Shown: one piece after another, positions 32,882 through 43,960 of the stretch
Layout of the letters: the number at the start of each line of letters is the position of its first letter
Position numbering within the stretch: the first letter of the stretch is position 1
Assembly (NCBI RefSeq): GCF_001304615.2
Contig: NZ_CP032683.1
Coordinates: 930,001 to 994,000 of the forward strand
DNA from: Methanosarcina flavescens
GTDB lineage: Archaea > Halobacteriota > Methanosarcinia > Methanosarcinales > Methanosarcinaceae
DNA length: 64,000 nucleotides
Direction: 5' to 3'
Made by a program: the position numbers and the translations under genes
Notes under the pieces: generated by a model
Told to the model about the DNA's origin: nothing
Database searches by the model: none
The model's input: only the letters and a program-made list of their open reading frames with translations

Positions 32882-33575
32882 AGTTAATCCTCCAGATTTA
32901 CCTATTTTTTTTGTATGATAGTAAAAAATTCTTCATTAAATATTTTTCTATATTACTTGAATCATTTAAAAACAATTTTTATTTTCGATTTTTCGTATAT
33001 TTTAGTAAAACTAAGATCTAAATAACAAAAATCAATATGTAGAACAGTATTATTAGCAAGACATAACGAAATATTTGAGGATATTTCACAGAAAACCTGC
33101 AGAACAAAACCCACAAAAATCAGACTTTTTTACTGAACATTATCTATTTTCCTTTAGGTCAGGGCAGTTTTAAATTTTTAGAAATTAGCTAAAATTTCAA
33201 GATGAAATTATATTTTAAAACTGACCAGCATTTTAAAATTAATCGATATTTTAAAATTACATAATATTCAACAGTTAACTAAGATTATGAAATTATAAAA
33301 TTTTTAGAAGTTAACTGACATTTTAAAATTAGCTAATAATAAAGAATCAACTAGTATTTAAAGAGCGTATCTAAAAGAGTCAACTAATATTTAAGGAGCC
33401 TATCTAAAAGCCAATTATAAAAAATCGATCTGAAATATGAGAATTCAACAATAAAAGAAAGAGCTGACAACTTAAAAAGCAGTCAATTAATTTTAAAGAT
33501 ACCTGGAAAATCGCACAATTTTTATAAAATGTCGTATTCATTATACTCCATATACTATTTTGAAGAGGCTCGCGC
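32882..33575. other. repeat-rich AT intergenic region upstream of the coiled-coil gene
   Basis: The motif ATTTTAAAATTA occurs at 33230-33241, 33248-33259 and 33320-33331. A 33-bp segment is tandemly duplicated at 33347-33379 and 33380-33412 with about five mismatches. No gene is seen. The repeats may be regulator sites or decayed insertion material. Confidence 0.55.
33347..33412 (+). repeat. tandem duplication of a 33-bp unit
   Basis: Two units, each starting TCAACTA and containing TATCTAAAAG, lie head to tail with about 28 of 33 matching positions. Confidence 0.75.
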
Positions 33576-34829
33576 ATGGAAGATCCTGTTATCTCAAAAA
33601 TAAAAAATCAGTTTGATAAGAAAGGAAATCCGGCAAAGATTCCGCTGATGAGCGGGAAACGTTTTTTTGAAGCTCGGTCCGAAGTGGATGGAGTCTATGT
33701 TGACAACCTGAAAACCCAGCCATTTCTTCCCTGGGAAATCTTTTCCGAAGCTGTTAACTTTATAAGGGAAAATGGTGGAAAGGTAAAGAAAGGAAACGCG
33801 ACAAATTCGAGATTGGGTGACTCTAACCTTGGCCTGGACACACTTGAAGGTCATATTGCGAGCAAAGTTTATGGTTGCAGTATAGGCGATACTGTACTTA
33901 AGAGAGTAACCCCGATAGCTTCCATTCTTGCCTGGTCTGGAATCTGTGAAAACGCCAGAGGGCAAATAAGTCTTCTCTCCAATGAAAAAGAGCCACAGGC
34001 TTCTCATGATGAAAAAGAGATTTCCCCGGCATTTACTGCGCAAGAAAACACAGAAATTTTAGGGTCGAATTCCCTTCATTTCCAGCCTGATCCCAAGCAG
34101 CCTGAATGGAAAAAGCTGGAGGTCGAGCTTGAGGAAAAATCCCAGAGAATAAAAGCACTTTGTGAACAGGTTAAGGGCAAAGAAGAAGATCTGGATAGAT
34201 TAAAAAAAGAGCTTGAAGCGCGCGAAAAGCTTCTTCTGGATAAAGATTCGGAACTGCGATCCCTTCAGGAGAAATTGGCGGATAAAAGTGAAAAAACTGT
34301 GAACCTTGAATCCAGGATCATAGAAAAAGAAGAAAAGATAGAAAGACTTATTGAGGAACTCAGGGAGAAAGGAGAAAAAATAAACATCCTTGCAGAGAAA
34401 CTTCTGGCAAAAGAAAAAGAAATCGAAGACCTTAGAGAAAATATCTCCATAAAAGATAAAGATCTTAAGACGCTGGCGGAAGAGGTCATCTCAAAGGTCG
34501 GAGAAATGAGAAAAATTGAAGAAAAACTTACCGGGAAAGAACGGAAAATAAATACATTGGAGGCTATGCTTGTCACGGCTGAAGAAAAAGTAAATAAGCT
34601 TGAGAAACAGCTTTCAGACTATGCAGGAGAAGAAAAACTGGTAGTCCAGCTTAGAGAAAGAGAAGAACTCATAAAGCAGTTAAAAGTGACACTTGCAAGT
34701 AAAGAGGAAGCATTTTCAAAGGTTAGTGAAGAAAACCGAAAATATCGAATGCAACAGAAACTTGCGTCTGAAGGGCTAAAGCAGATAGAAGAACAGAAAG
34801 CCTCAAGAAAATGGTGGAAACGCCTGTAA
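33576..34829 (+). CDS. 417-residue long coiled-coil protein
   Basis: The N-terminal 130 residues form a compact domain (with 'WEIFSEAVNFIRENGGKVKKG') of unknown type. Residues about 180-390 are a nearly unbroken heptad coiled coil rich in Lys, Glu and Leu. The tail ends 'KWWKRL', a possible membrane- or partner-binding patch. It is flanked by two DUF1699 genes on the other strand. It may be a scaffold or a chromosome- or membrane-associated protein, but no family is recognised. Confidence 0.75.
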   Translation: MEDPVISKIKNQFDKKGNPAKIPLMSGKRFFEARSEVDGVYVDNLKTQPFLPWEIFSEAVNFIRENGGKVKKGNATNSRLGDSNLGLDTLEGHIASKVYGCSIGDTVLKRVTPIASILAWSGICENARGQISLLSNEKEPQASHDEKEISPAFTAQENTEILGSNSLHFQPDPKQPEWKKLEVELEEKSQRIKALCEQVKGKEEDLDRLKKELEAREKLLLDKDSELRSLQEKLADKSEKTVNLESRIIEKEEKIERLIEELREKGEKINILAEKLLAKEKEIEDLRENISIKDKDLKTLAEEVISKVGEMRKIEEKLTGKERKINTLEAMLVTAEEKVNKLEKQLSDYAGEEKLVVQLREREELIKQLKVTLASKEEAFSKVSEENRKYRMQQKLASEGLKQIEEQKASRKWWKRL

Positions 34830-34859
34830 GCCGCAGGAAGCGAAAACAGGAACTTCTAT

Positions 34860-35315
34860 TTAAACTTTATTCATTCGTGACCGTTCTGAGCCCGGTGCAG
34901 GGAATGAACTGTGAAGCAGGTGGAGAATCATATCAGGACTAATTTTCCTTAGATTCATAACCTCCCCGATAATCTCTTCCTCGGTTCTTCCCTGAACTTT
35001 CAATTCTTTTATTTTTTCAAGCACGTAAGCGGGTATTACAAAATAATTATTAAGATCATGCCAGTGCCCGCTGACATCTCCTTTTACAAGATGAATACCT
35101 GAAGAAGCAAGGTACATTCTGATAAACTTTGAGAGTCCTTCATAGGAAGATGCGGGAAGTTGAAGTAATTCTATGCCTGGACATGCCTTGACCAGACTGA
35201 AAAGATCTCGGTCCGATGGTCTAAAAGCAAGGTGTACTGCCTTCTCATCTGCTCTAAGGCCGGAAATTTCATCTCTTTTTGTCACGACTCTGATGCGTAC
35301 ACTACCTAGCCCCAT
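34860..35315 (-). CDS. DUF1699 family protein (copy 2)
   Basis: This 151-residue paralog of the protein at 32474-32881 shares 'KAVHLAFRPSDRDLFSLVKACPG', 'LQLPASSYE' and 'KGDVSGHWHDLNNYFVIP'. The extra basic and serine-rich C-terminal tail is absent from copy 1. The pair flanks the coiled-coil gene, which hints at linked function or a local duplication. Function unknown. Confidence 0.85.
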   Translation of the reverse strand: MGLGSVRIRVVTKRDEISGLRADEKAVHLAFRPSDRDLFSLVKACPGIELLQLPASSYEGLSKFIRMYLASSGIHLVKGDVSGHWHDLNNYFVIPAYVLEKIKELKVQGRTEEEIIGEVMNLRKISPDMILHLLHSSFPAPGSERSRMNKV

Positions 35316-35535
35316 TTATGCTCCCACTCATATCTAAGCATGGATCATTTATTTAATTTTGTATTTCAGTCTTTCTGATCAAATTTCAGCACAATGATAA
35401 AACTGGTATTCAAAGTCTGCTAAAAAAGAAATAGTTATGAGTAAGAATGCTGGAAGAGTACCAGATATGAGCCTCTGGGAATAAATACAAACTTATTCAC
35501 TCAGAAGATCGGATATCGGTTAATCAGGACTTTTC

Positions 35536-37839
35536 TCAGAATTCTTCCTCGGGCTTTATGCTCAACCCTGCCGCAAGAGCCTGCCCGAAGGAAATACATC
35601 CGTCTCCACAGGGAACCTGGCGATGAGCCAGAAATTCAAAACCTGCTTCTCTAACGTTTCTTGCAATGCACGAGGTAATGTGATCATTATAGGCAACCCC
35701 TCCACTGAGGCCTATCATCTCAAGTCCCTTTTTTGCCGCAAGAGAGGTGGCAATTTCTGATACTCCTTTTGCAAGACTTTCCTCAACCGCAAAAGCAAGA
35801 TCAGAAGAGGGATACATTCCGGAAAGTTCATATACTCCCAGAAGAAGCTCGGTTGTGTCAAGTACATGAACACCTGTACTCCTGTCTTTTCTGATGATCA
35901 CTGGAAGGTCAACGGCATGTGTACTCATTCTCGCGGCAGATTCTAGTTTCATTGCCGGTTCCCCGTCATAGGTCCTTATTCCGCAGATCCCGAGCATCGC
36001 AGCAGCTGCATCAAGTACTTTGCCTGTACTGCTGCTTTGGATGACATTTACCCCTGTCTCAAGCTGTTTCATTACAGTTGAGAATTCCATAGTTCCTTGC
36101 GGAAAAGTAAGTGGAAGTTTTTCAAGCTCTTCTCTCCCCAGCTTCCCGAAAAGGATGCCCAGAACCATTCTTGATGGTATTTTCGATGCAAGATCTCCCC
36201 CAGGCATTGGCTGGGGAAGTAAATGCCCAACGCGTTCATGTCCCAAATAAGAAGATTCAAAAAGTTCTCCTCCCCAGACAGTGCCGTCACTGCCGTATCC
36301 GACACCATCAAGGGCTATACCAAGAATCCTTGAATCCAGAGGCAGGGAGTTGTCAGCCATAAGTGCGAGCATGTGGGCAATATGATGCTGAATTTTAAGT
36401 GTATTTTCCCCTCCCATCTTCAGCGCAAAACGAGTTGTGTTAAAAGCGGGATGCAGGTCACAACCCCAGTGAAGAGGTTCGATTCCGGTAAGCTGGATAA
36501 GGTGCCTGACAACCTCGGAATGATATTTGAAGGTTTCCACATAACTGGTATTGCCGATATACTGAGAGATATAGGCAAATTTTCCTTTTGCTACAGTAAC
36601 CGTGGAGTTCATCTCAGCTCCTACGCCAATGGAAGCCTCGACATCAAAAGGCAGTTCTACAGGTTCGGGTACAAAGCCTCTTGAACGCCGGATATAAGCT
36701 GCTTGCCCATTTACAATCCGGATAACAGTATCGTCATTCCGGTTTGCAACAACTCTATTATGCAGCAGGTAAAAATCGGCAATCCCCTTAAGTTTTTCAA
36801 GCGCTTCTTTATTTTCGATGACCATAGGCCTCCCCGGCAGGTTTGCCGAGGTCATAACGTATACAGCATCAGGCATGCGGTCAAAAAGCAGACTCTGCGT
36901 GCCTGTATAGGGGAGCATTACACCGATGTTGTGCAGGCCTGGAGAAACTGATTCAGCCAAATTGAATTTCTTTGACCTGGGAAGTATGGTAATAGGGCGG
37001 CGGTAAGATGTCAGACACACCCCTCCTGTACCTTCAACCTCTGCAAAAGTTTCCACAACCCCGGCGTTTTTTGCCATAACTGCAAAAGGTTGTTCCGGGC
37101 GCTTTAACCGCCTTCTGAGTTCCTTTACAGGTTCCTCCTTTCGCGCGTTACAGGCAATATGAAAACCTCCAAAACCTTTTATAGCAAGGATTGAACCTTG
37201 CTGGAGGAAATCCGAGGCATATACAATTGCTTTATAGCCTTTTGCCAGTATATTCCCCTCTGTATCCGAAAGCCAGATCTCCGGCCCGCATTTTGGGCAG
37301 CAGACAGGCTGGGCATGATACCTTCGATTAAGAGGGTCAGTATACTCTTTCTCACACTCTGGGCAGAGAGGAAAATCTGCCATTGTGGTGTTTTCCCGGT
37401 CATAAGGGAGGGTTCGAACAGTCGTATATCGAGGACCGCAGTTTGTACAGACTGTAAAGGGATAACGATAGTACCTCGAAGAAGGATCAAAAATTTCAGA
37501 CCTGCACTGTTCGCAAATAGCCGTATCTGGGGGGATTATGGAATTTTCAAAAACTCCAGATTCACTGGGCAAGATAATAAATTTAGAATACCCGGAAGCA
37601 GGGACATCTTTTGTTTTGATTTCCGTAATTTTAGCGAGTGGAGGCTTTTTTTCCAGGAGATCTCCAAGAAAATTATCAAGGCTTTCCAGGTTCCCTTCCA
37701 AAAGGATCTCCACATAGTTTCCCAGATTTTTCACATATCCGAAAAGTCCGTGAGCCTTTGCAATCTGATATATAAAAGGGCGAAAGCCTACCCCCTGCAC
37801 AGTACCGGTAATATGGAGAAGCCTTGCTTCGTTTTTCAT
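35536..37839 (-). CDS. hypF: carbamoyltransferase HypF, [NiFe]-hydrogenase maturation
   Basis: This 767-residue protein shows every HypF module in order. These are an N-terminal acylphosphatase domain (VQGVGFRPFIY), two zinc fingers with Cys-x2-Cys pairs in residues about 105-185, a YrdC-like domain (about 200-380), and a Kae1-like C-terminal domain with 'HHIAHMLALMADN' and 'GLSGGVAYN'. HypF makes the carbamoyl group that becomes the CN ligands of [NiFe]-hydrogenases. Length is normal for the family. No other hyp gene is in the window. Confidence 0.97.
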   Translation of the reverse strand: MKNEARLLHITGTVQGVGFRPFIYQIAKAHGLFGYVKNLGNYVEILLEGNLESLDNFLGDLLEKKPPLAKITEIKTKDVPASGYSKFIILPSESGVFENSIIPPDTAICEQCRSEIFDPSSRYYRYPFTVCTNCGPRYTTVRTLPYDRENTTMADFPLCPECEKEYTDPLNRRYHAQPVCCPKCGPEIWLSDTEGNILAKGYKAIVYASDFLQQGSILAIKGFGGFHIACNARKEEPVKELRRRLKRPEQPFAVMAKNAGVVETFAEVEGTGGVCLTSYRRPITILPRSKKFNLAESVSPGLHNIGVMLPYTGTQSLLFDRMPDAVYVMTSANLPGRPMVIENKEALEKLKGIADFYLLHNRVVANRNDDTVIRIVNGQAAYIRRSRGFVPEPVELPFDVEASIGVGAEMNSTVTVAKGKFAYISQYIGNTSYVETFKYHSEVVRHLIQLTGIEPLHWGCDLHPAFNTTRFALKMGGENTLKIQHHIAHMLALMADNSLPLDSRILGIALDGVGYGSDGTVWGGELFESSYLGHERVGHLLPQPMPGGDLASKIPSRMVLGILFGKLGREELEKLPLTFPQGTMEFSTVMKQLETGVNVIQSSSTGKVLDAAAAMLGICGIRTYDGEPAMKLESAARMSTHAVDLPVIIRKDRSTGVHVLDTTELLLGVYELSGMYPSSDLAFAVEESLAKGVSEIATSLAAKKGLEMIGLSGGVAYNDHITSCIARNVREAGFEFLAHRQVPCGDGCISFGQALAAGLSIKPEEEF

Positions 37840-38089
37840 ATAAAATAAAGATTGAGTTTGTCGTTAAAATAGCTTTCTAAGTAATTAAAAGCTTTCAGCA
37901 GTATTACTAGTAGATTGAAATTTTGAACTGATGTTTTAAAATTAAACATATGCAAAATTAAATCAAACGATAGCAGGAAATAGTATTTACCGAAAACAGG
38001 TATAAAAATTACATGCTAGATTTAGGTAATCTCATACAAAACAAAAGTTTGTGACCGGTTTCAGGACTATTCTTATCCTGAAATTCAGG
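37840..38089. other. intergenic region downstream of the aha operon
   Basis: This gap lies between the hypF start and the ahaG stop. It holds the hypF promoter and, at 38059-38083, the probable aha terminator. No gene is seen. Confidence 0.5.
38059..38083 (-). terminator. probable terminator of the aha operon
   Basis: TTTCAGGA and its complement form an 8-bp stem with a 9-base loop just after ahaG on the minus strand, followed downstream by T-rich sequence. It is in the right place to end the ATP synthase transcript. Confidence 0.5.
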
Positions 38090-38257
38090 TCACATAAACT
38101 CGGGATAAATTGTTTTTATTATAATGATGAACCCCATAACCATCATTAAAAAGGAAATCCTCCAGGCCACCTGTAACAGGCGGGCCTGGTTTTCGGGTTC
38201 ACCTAACTTATATATTGCTCTTTCAACCAGATTCGGTCGGTCGTTGCACGCTGCCAT
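38090..38257 (-). CDS. ahaG: A1Ao ATP synthase-associated small membrane protein AhaG
   Basis: This 55-residue gene follows ahaD by 13 bp on the same strand. The product has a polar N-terminus and one hydrophobic helix (about residues 34-50, with 'ISFLMMVMGFIIIIK'). In Methanosarcina mazei a small ahaG gene closes the aha operon in this position, and the length and layout agree. Its role in the complex is not established. The start is the ATG at 38257. Confidence 0.8.
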   Translation of the reverse strand: MAACNDRPNLVERAIYKLGEPENQARLLQVAWRISFLMMVMGFIIIIKTIYPEFM

Positions 38258-38270
38258 GTTCAAATCAAGA

Positions 38271-38909
38271 TTAATCTCTCATTCTTGCCTTGACTCTCTT
38301 CAGCCTGAAGGTGTTTTCCCTTTCCATTTCTTCAAGGGCGAAACGGATGAACTTCATGGTTTCCATGAGTTCGGGAATGACCTTGAACTCGAGAGCGTTT
38401 ACACGTCTCTTGGTCTTCTCGATTTCATCAAGGAGCCTTTTCATTGTTGTTTCCAGCTCTGCAGCGGTAATGATCTTTTCTACAAGGTCCTCATAGGCAT
38501 CAGCAGTCTCGTCGATATACGAGTTTGTCCCGATAATACCGTAGCCTCTCTCGTAGAGGGATTTGCGAACTCCAGTAGAGCTGATCCTTGGCACCACAAC
38601 ACCCATAATGTTGTGCCCTGAAAGCTGGATTTCAGGAGACTCCTTTGCTGTAAAGGCAGTTGATCTGACTGCAACCATTCCATTCACAGCAGAGGCTAGA
38701 TTGATTTTTTCCGTACTTTTTGCAAAGGCAGCATCCAGCTCGGTTCTGACGTTCCTTGCTTCGTTAAGGATCTTGAAGAACTCAAGGATAAGACCATCTC
38801 TTTTCATCTTCAGGAGCTTGTGCCCGCTTTCAGACAGTTTGATCTTTTTCTTGAGATTAATTAGCTCCGACCGAGTTGGTTTTACGTCCTGCTGAGCCAT
38901 GTCAATCAC
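38271..38909 (-). CDS. ahaD: A1Ao ATP synthase subunit D (central stalk)
   Basis: This 212-residue helical protein matches archaeal/V-type subunit D, which forms the long coiled coil of the rotor shaft inside the A3B3 head. Both ends are long helices (starting '[18 protein letters not shown]' and ending with '[12 protein letters not shown]'), as expected for the shaft. The start overlaps the ahaB stop (ATGA), so the two are coupled. Confidence 0.95.
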   Translation of the reverse strand: MIDMAQQDVKPTRSELINLKKKIKLSESGHKLLKMKRDGLILEFFKILNEARNVRTELDAAFAKSTEKINLASAVNGMVAVRSTAFTAKESPEIQLSGHNIMGVVVPRISSTGVRKSLYERGYGIIGTNSYIDETADAYEDLVEKIITAAELETTMKRLLDEIEKTKRRVNALEFKVIPELMETMKFIRFALEEMERENTFRLKRVKARMRD

Positions 38910-40288
38910 TTACTCTTTCTGTGTGCTGGGTGATATTTCTGGATATATTTGTTGTCAATCCTACCCAACTGATTCTCAGGAAGGTGAGTGAGAATCTGCC
39001 ATCCAATCTCCAGAGTCTCTTCGATTGTCCTGTTTTCGTTTCTTCCCTGACGGACAAACTTATCCTCAAAGAGATCTGCGAACTCGAGGAACTTGGTGTC
39101 TCTTTCGGACAGAGCTTCCTTACCGACGATTGCCACGAGACCTCTCAGATCACGCCCTTCGGCATAAGCTGCATACAACTGGTCAGAAACCGCCTTGTGG
39201 TCTTCCCTTGTCTTGTCGGCTCCGATACCTGAGTTCATCAGCCTTGACAGAGACGGCAGCACATTAATTGGCGGGTAAATACCCTTCCTGTGCAGTTCTC
39301 TGGCAACCACGATCTGGCCTTCAGTAATATACCCTGAAAGGTCAGGAATCGGGTGGGTAATATCGTCACCAGGCATTGAGAGAATTGGAATCTGAGTAAC
39401 TGATCCCTTCGCACCCTTGACAATACCTGCACGCTCGTAGAGAGTCGCGAGGTCAGTGTACATATAACCTGGATATCCACGACGTCCAGGCACCTCGTTA
39501 CGGGCAGCACCCATCTGACGGAGAGCCTCTGCATAGTTGGTAATGTCAGTCAGGATGACGAGAACGTGCATACCGTGCTCGTATGCCAGGTACTCGGCTG
39601 CAGTGAGAGCCATACGCGGAGTAACTATACGTTCGACAGCAGGGTCGTCTGCCAGGTTAAGGAACACAACTGCCCTCTCCAGAGCGCCTGTCTTTTCAAA
39701 GTCACTCATGAAGTACTGGGCTTCCTCATTAGTAATACCCATTGCTGCAAATACCACTGCGAAAGCAGTTTCGGAACCGGGCACAGTAGCTTGCCTTGCG
39801 ATCTGCAGAGCAATTTCATTGTGCGGAAGACCTGATGCTGAGAAAATAGGCAGTTTCTGCCCACGAACCAGAGTGTTTGTCCCGTCAATTGTAGAGATAC
39901 CTGTCTGGATAAAGTCTTTAGGAGGCAATCTGGCGTACGGATTCATTGCAGCTCCGTTGATATCCAGCAACTGGTCGGGCACAATCCTTGGTCCACCGTC
40001 CCTAGGGTCTCCTGAACCGGATAGGATCCTGCCGAGAAGGTCAATGGATGCAGGAAGCTTCAGGGTTTCTCCGGTGAAGATTACACCGCAATCTTTGTCA
40101 AGCCCACCAGTACCCTCGAAAACCTGGACAACCACAATATCGGCGGAAGAGTCCAGCACCTGACCTCTGCGAACAGTTCCATCAGTCATTCTAATGTTAA
40201 CGATTTCATTATAACCTACAGGCTCTGTTTTCTCGACAAAGATAAGAGGCCCTGCAATCTGACTGATTGTCTTATACTCTTTTGCCAT
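38906..40288 (-). CDS. ahaB: A1Ao ATP synthase subunit B (regulatory)
   Basis: This 460-residue protein is the non-catalytic head subunit. It has the beta-barrel N-terminus, a degenerate nucleotide site lacking the GxxxxGKT motif ('[15 protein letters not shown]') and the conserved '[22 protein letters not shown]' region. Three B subunits alternate with three A subunits. The gene lies 2 bp after ahaA and overlaps ahaD by 4 bp. Length is normal. Confidence 0.97.
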   Translation of the reverse strand: MAKEYKTISQIAGPLIFVEKTEPVGYNEIVNIRMTDGTVRRGQVLDSSADIVVVQVFEGTGGLDKDCGVIFTGETLKLPASIDLLGRILSGSGDPRDGGPRIVPDQLLDINGAAMNPYARLPPKDFIQTGISTIDGTNTLVRGQKLPIFSASGLPHNEIALQIARQATVPGSETAFAVVFAAMGITNEEAQYFMSDFEKTGALERAVVFLNLADDPAVERIVTPRMALTAAEYLAYEHGMHVLVILTDITNYAEALRQMGAARNEVPGRRGYPGYMYTDLATLYERAGIVKGAKGSVTQIPILSMPGDDITHPIPDLSGYITEGQIVVARELHRKGIYPPINVLPSLSRLMNSGIGADKTREDHKAVSDQLYAAYAEGRDLRGLVAIVGKEALSERDTKFLEFADLFEDKFVRQGRNENRTIEETLEIGWQILTHLPENQLGRIDNKYIQKYHPAHRKSK

Positions 40289-40290
40289 GC

Positions 40291-42027
40291 TTACTTACCT
40301 CCCAGGGCTGCAAATTCCTTATCCATCTTTGCAAGGACCGCATTCAAAGAACCATCGAAATCCTCTTCGAACTTGACCTTGGGAAGATCGTCCTTTGATT
40401 CCATCTTGAGGATTTCTGAAGAAGGTACACCTGATTTCAGGGCATCCATTGCAGCGTCTCCCCATTTCATGATGGCCTGCATGATCCTGTACTGTTTTGC
40501 AAACGGGCTGTAGGTGTCTATTGGGTGGAATGCATTCTGCTGCAGGAAAATTTCCCTTATCATACGGGTAATTTCAAGCAGAAGCTGCTGTTCTTCCGGC
40601 AGCGCATCGGAACCAACAAGCTGCACGATTTCCTGCAGTTCGGATTCGGTCTGCAGCATATCCATTGCCTTTTCCCTCATGGAAACGTAGTCGGGAGCCA
40701 CGTTGGCAGTAAACCAGTCATTAAGATCTTCTTTATACAGGCTATAGCTGTTCAGCCAGTTGATTGCTGGGAAGTGCCGCCTCTGGGATAACTTTGAATC
40801 CAGAGCCCAGAATACTTTCACGATACGCAGGGTGTTCTGAGTGACAGGCTCGGAGAAGTCACCGCCTGGAGGGGATACCGCGCCGATGGCAGTAATTGAA
40901 CCTTTCTCACCACAGAGGGTCTCAGCAACCCCAGCACGCTCGTAGAATTCTGCCAGCCTTGCAGACAGGTATGCCGGGTAACCTTCTTCACCAGGCATTT
41001 CTTCAAGACGAGAGGAGATTTCTCTCATAGCTTCTGCCCACCTTGAGGTGGAATCTGCCATCAGAGAGACGTCATATCCCATATCACGGTAGTATTCCGC
41101 AAGTGTCATTCCTGTGTACACAGACGCTTCTCTTGCAGCTACAGGCATGTTTGAAGTATTAGCCACAAGGATGGTACGCTCCATAAGTGGCCTTCCAGTC
41201 TGCGGGTCTTCAAGTTCCGGGAACTCCCACAGAACGTCTGCCATCTCGTTTCCACGTTCACCGCAGCCGATGTAAACCACAATCTCGGTATCACTCCACT
41301 TTGAAAGCTGCTGCTGAGTAACGGTTTTTCCCGATCCGAAAGGTCCTGGAATTGCAGCAGTGCCTCCCTTTGCGACAGGGAAAAGTCCATCAAGGATTCT
41401 CTGCCCTGTTACCAAAGGCTTTTCAGGAGTAAGTTTTCTCTTTACTGGCCTTGGTGTCCTGACTGGCCATCTCTGCATCATTTGCAGCTCTGTCCCGTCA
41501 GTTAAGGTGCATACTGTATCTACAACAGTAAAGCTTCCGCTCTTTATATCAGCAACTGTACCAGAGATGTGAGGAGGTACCATAACCTTGTGTTCAATGT
41601 TCACGGTTTCCTGAACAACACCAATTACATCTCCACCATTTACATGGTCGCCTTTTTTGACAACAGGCTTGAATTCCCAGAGTTTTTTGTGGTCAAGTCC
41701 ATCTGCAGTAACCCCTCTGCCAATGAAACCGCCAGTCTTTTCAAGCAGGATATGCAGTGGCCTCTGAACCCCATCATAAATACTGGAAAGAAGACCTGGA
41801 CCGAGCTCTACTGCCAGAGACATACCTGTACTTATACAGGGTTCTCCTGGCCTTATGCCTCCTGTCTCTTCGTAAACCTGGATGATGGTCTTGTCTCCTA
41901 CTATCTGGATGACTTCACCCATCAGCCCTTCGTGACCGACTTTGCAAAGGTCGTACATCTTTGCGTCCAAGCCGATGGCGGTGACTACAGGCCCAGCCAC
42001 ACGATAAATTTCGCCTTTTACTTCCAC
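40291..42027 (-). CDS. ahaA: A1Ao ATP synthase subunit A (catalytic)
   Basis: This 578-residue catalytic subunit has the P-loop GPFGSGKT near residue 233 and the large insertion of A/V-type A subunits (around residues 110-190). It also has the conserved '[10 protein letters not shown]' loop and the arginine-containing 'STSRWAEA' region. It synthesises ATP at the A/B interfaces. The start overlaps the end of ahaF by about 10 bp, within a tightly packed operon. Confidence 0.98.
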   Translation of the reverse strand: MEVKGEIYRVAGPVVTAIGLDAKMYDLCKVGHEGLMGEVIQIVGDKTIIQVYEETGGIRPGEPCISTGMSLAVELGPGLLSSIYDGVQRPLHILLEKTGGFIGRGVTADGLDHKKLWEFKPVVKKGDHVNGGDVIGVVQETVNIEHKVMVPPHISGTVADIKSGSFTVVDTVCTLTDGTELQMMQRWPVRTPRPVKRKLTPEKPLVTGQRILDGLFPVAKGGTAAIPGPFGSGKTVTQQQLSKWSDTEIVVYIGCGERGNEMADVLWEFPELEDPQTGRPLMERTILVANTSNMPVAAREASVYTGMTLAEYYRDMGYDVSLMADSTSRWAEAMREISSRLEEMPGEEGYPAYLSARLAEFYERAGVAETLCGEKGSITAIGAVSPPGGDFSEPVTQNTLRIVKVFWALDSKLSQRRHFPAINWLNSYSLYKEDLNDWFTANVAPDYVSMREKAMDMLQTESELQEIVQLVGSDALPEEQQLLLEITRMIREIFLQQNAFHPIDTYSPFAKQYRIMQAIMKWGDAAMDALKSGVPSSEILKMESKDDLPKVKFEEDFDGSLNAVLAKMDKEFAALGGK

Positions 42028-42320
42028 AAATCAACACCTACCGCTTGTCTTATTTTATCTCTTAAATTTGAGCCTGTTTCGCTACCTCCTAGCGCCACTA
42101 CTGTGGGCTGGACAGACTCATTTAAGTTTCTCCTTAGAATTTCCGGCAGATTACTAATGTCATCATTATGCATTACAAGGATCCCAACACTTCTATCTTC
42201 AAGCACAGATCTTACAGCGGACTCAGTAGCCTGGATATCAGCGGTTTCATAAACCTTACTGATACCAGCCAGCCTGAATCCTGTAACAAACTCGCTCTTT
42301 CCAATCACTGCTAATTCCAT
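42018..42320 (-). CDS. ahaF: A1Ao ATP synthase subunit F (central stalk)
   Basis: This 100-residue protein is the small Rossmann-like subunit F, starting '[16 protein letters not shown]' and including '[10 protein letters not shown]'. It binds subunit D on the rotor and, in the family, influences activity. It overlaps ahaC by one base and ahaA by about 10 bases. Confidence 0.95.
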   Translation of the reverse strand: MELAVIGKSEFVTGFRLAGISKVYETADIQATESAVRSVLEDRSVGILVMHNDDISNLPEILRRNLNESVQPTVVALGGSETGSNLRDKIRQAVGVDLWK

Positions 42321-43402
42321 TAAATAATCACCAACTGGTCTTTGATTAACTCATCACTGAGGCCAGTCTCTTTACCTCTGAAAATGATCCGGAGATTGTT
42401 AGCCTCATTATTTTTATGAATGATATAGTCCAGAATAGGTACAACTGTGATCGGAGCTACATGCGAAAGAATGGTTGAAGATTCAAGATAGTATCTTGTG
42501 AGCTTGCTCTCAAGAGCAGTCAGAGAAGTCACGTCCGAACCTGCGACGCCTGAGATTGCATCCCAGTACTGAGTTCTTTGAAGCTCATTAACAAACTCGT
42601 CATATGGTAGAGACGCCAGTTTCTGGGTATCTAACTCGAGACCACCTTCAATCATTAGGGGCATGATGTCATCAAGCTGAGTAACTCCTGCTTTTTTCAG
42701 CCTGAAGAGATTTATAAGGTTCTTAACATCTACTTCCAGTCTGACAACCTTGGTAAAGAGCTTGCGGTCCTTGGTTCTTGGTTTTCCGATTGCTTCAAAC
42801 AAGCCTACATAATACATCTTGTCAAGTTCGTTTTCTATATATGCTAGATTAGTTCCGTCAAACTTCTGCAGCAAGGGATAGTACTCGGTATATTTCAGGG
42901 CATCAATGATTTCTTGGTATGTAGCCTTTGCTGCAAGTTCTGACATAGAAGTGTAAGTAAACTCCCCGGCAGCAATCAGAGATTCCAGGATATCTTCAAC
43001 AGATGCGTTGTAGAATTTACCACGGAGAAGTGTCTTAATATTCCAGATGTCATATCTTTTTAGATATGCAACAATGAGATAGTTCAGTTCTCCTGTAGTT
43101 ATTCTTACCAACTTATCATAGGTTAACGCAAGATTCCTGTTCAATGCATGTTCTGCCAGATCGCCACCACTATATCTCATTGCCAGTTCGTCAACGTCGT
43201 TTTTATATTCAGACTCTTGGATAAAGCGGGTAATCTCGTCAATCCCCATATTAAGAAGTCGAGGGTACGTTTCTTTAGGAAGCAGCTTACTTTTCATCGC
43301 GCGGACACGGGTTACGGCATAAGCATAGTTAGAACTGCCTTTTTTCTTTTTATCGGATTTTCGTGAGGGTTTTCTCCCCCAGAGATTCTCCAAAAGCGGC
43401 AT
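42320..43402 (-). CDS. ahaC: A1Ao ATP synthase subunit C (central rotor adaptor)
   Basis: This 360-residue helical protein matches V/A-type subunit C (V-type d), the funnel that links the D-F stalk to the membrane ring. It has repeated three-helix units with '[15 protein letters not shown]' and related segments. The operon position between ahaE and ahaF is the standard one. A longer basic N-terminus ([12 protein letters not shown]) precedes the domain. Confidence 0.95.
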   Translation of the reverse strand: MPLLENLWGRKPSRKSDKKKKGSSNYAYAVTRVRAMKSKLLPKETYPRLLNMGIDEITRFIQESEYKNDVDELAMRYSGGDLAEHALNRNLALTYDKLVRITTGELNYLIVAYLKRYDIWNIKTLLRGKFYNASVEDILESLIAAGEFTYTSMSELAAKATYQEIIDALKYTEYYPLLQKFDGTNLAYIENELDKMYYVGLFEAIGKPRTKDRKLFTKVVRLEVDVKNLINLFRLKKAGVTQLDDIMPLMIEGGLELDTQKLASLPYDEFVNELQRTQYWDAISGVAGSDVTSLTALESKLTRYYLESSTILSHVAPITVVPILDYIIHKNNEANNLRIIFRGKETGLSDELIKDQLVII

Positions 43403-43408
43403 TAAACA

Positions 43409-43960
43409 TCACCCGTATAATATATCTGATATCTGCTTCAATGAACGTTCATATACGTCTTTCAGGATTGAATCATATGTGAAATCTAACCTGATTGTTC
43501 CGTCTTCGTTTTCCAGAATAACTCCGCCGATGCAATCAATATTGCCAGCGTAAGATAGAGAAGTTAACTTTTTGACAGCTTCTTCTGACTCCTTAGAAGA
43601 GTAAACTCTAGCACCACTTGCTTCGTACTTGTTGAGAATATGCTTCAACAGCTCTTCTTTTTTGGATGCTGGCATTGACTTGATTTTTTCAACTGTCTGG
43701 TTATAAACTTTATCTAGAAGTTCCTTACGCTTGTTAAGCGTAATTCTTTTTACTTCCAGGTTTGCACTTGATATGACCTGCTGGTGCAGATTTTGGAGGT
43801 CTTCTTCCGCTTTGGCAAGGCTGTCTCCGAGCATTTTCTTCTGTATTTCTTTAGCTTCATTTATGATCTCGGAGGCCTTTGCATCGCCTTCGGTTTTTAT
43901 ACGGGAAACCTCAGCTCTTGCACCCTCTTGGATGTCTTTTACAACGATCTCTAGTCCCAT
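43409..43960 (-). CDS. ahaE: A1Ao ATP synthase subunit E (peripheral stalk)
   Basis: This 183-residue subunit has a long N-terminal coiled coil (about residues 1-85) and a folded C-terminal domain ending with 'DVYERSLKQISDILYG'. With AhaH it forms the peripheral stalk that holds the head against rotation. The gene is separated from ahaK by an unusual 204-bp hairpin-rich spacer. Confidence 0.94.
   Translation of the reverse strand: MGLEIVVKDIQEGARAEVSRIKTEGDAKASEIINEAKEIQKKMLGDSLAKAEEDLQNLHQQVISSANLEVKRITLNKRKELLDKVYNQTVEKIKSMPASKKEELLKHILNKYEASGARVYSSKESEEAVKKLTSLSYAGNIDCIGGVILENEDGTIRLDFTYDSILKDVYERSLKQISDILYG

Noticed and set aside
33230-33412. Possible CRISPR array
   Set aside because: The units are few, AT-rich, of variable spacing and lack unique spacers; no cas gene is present anywhere in the window.
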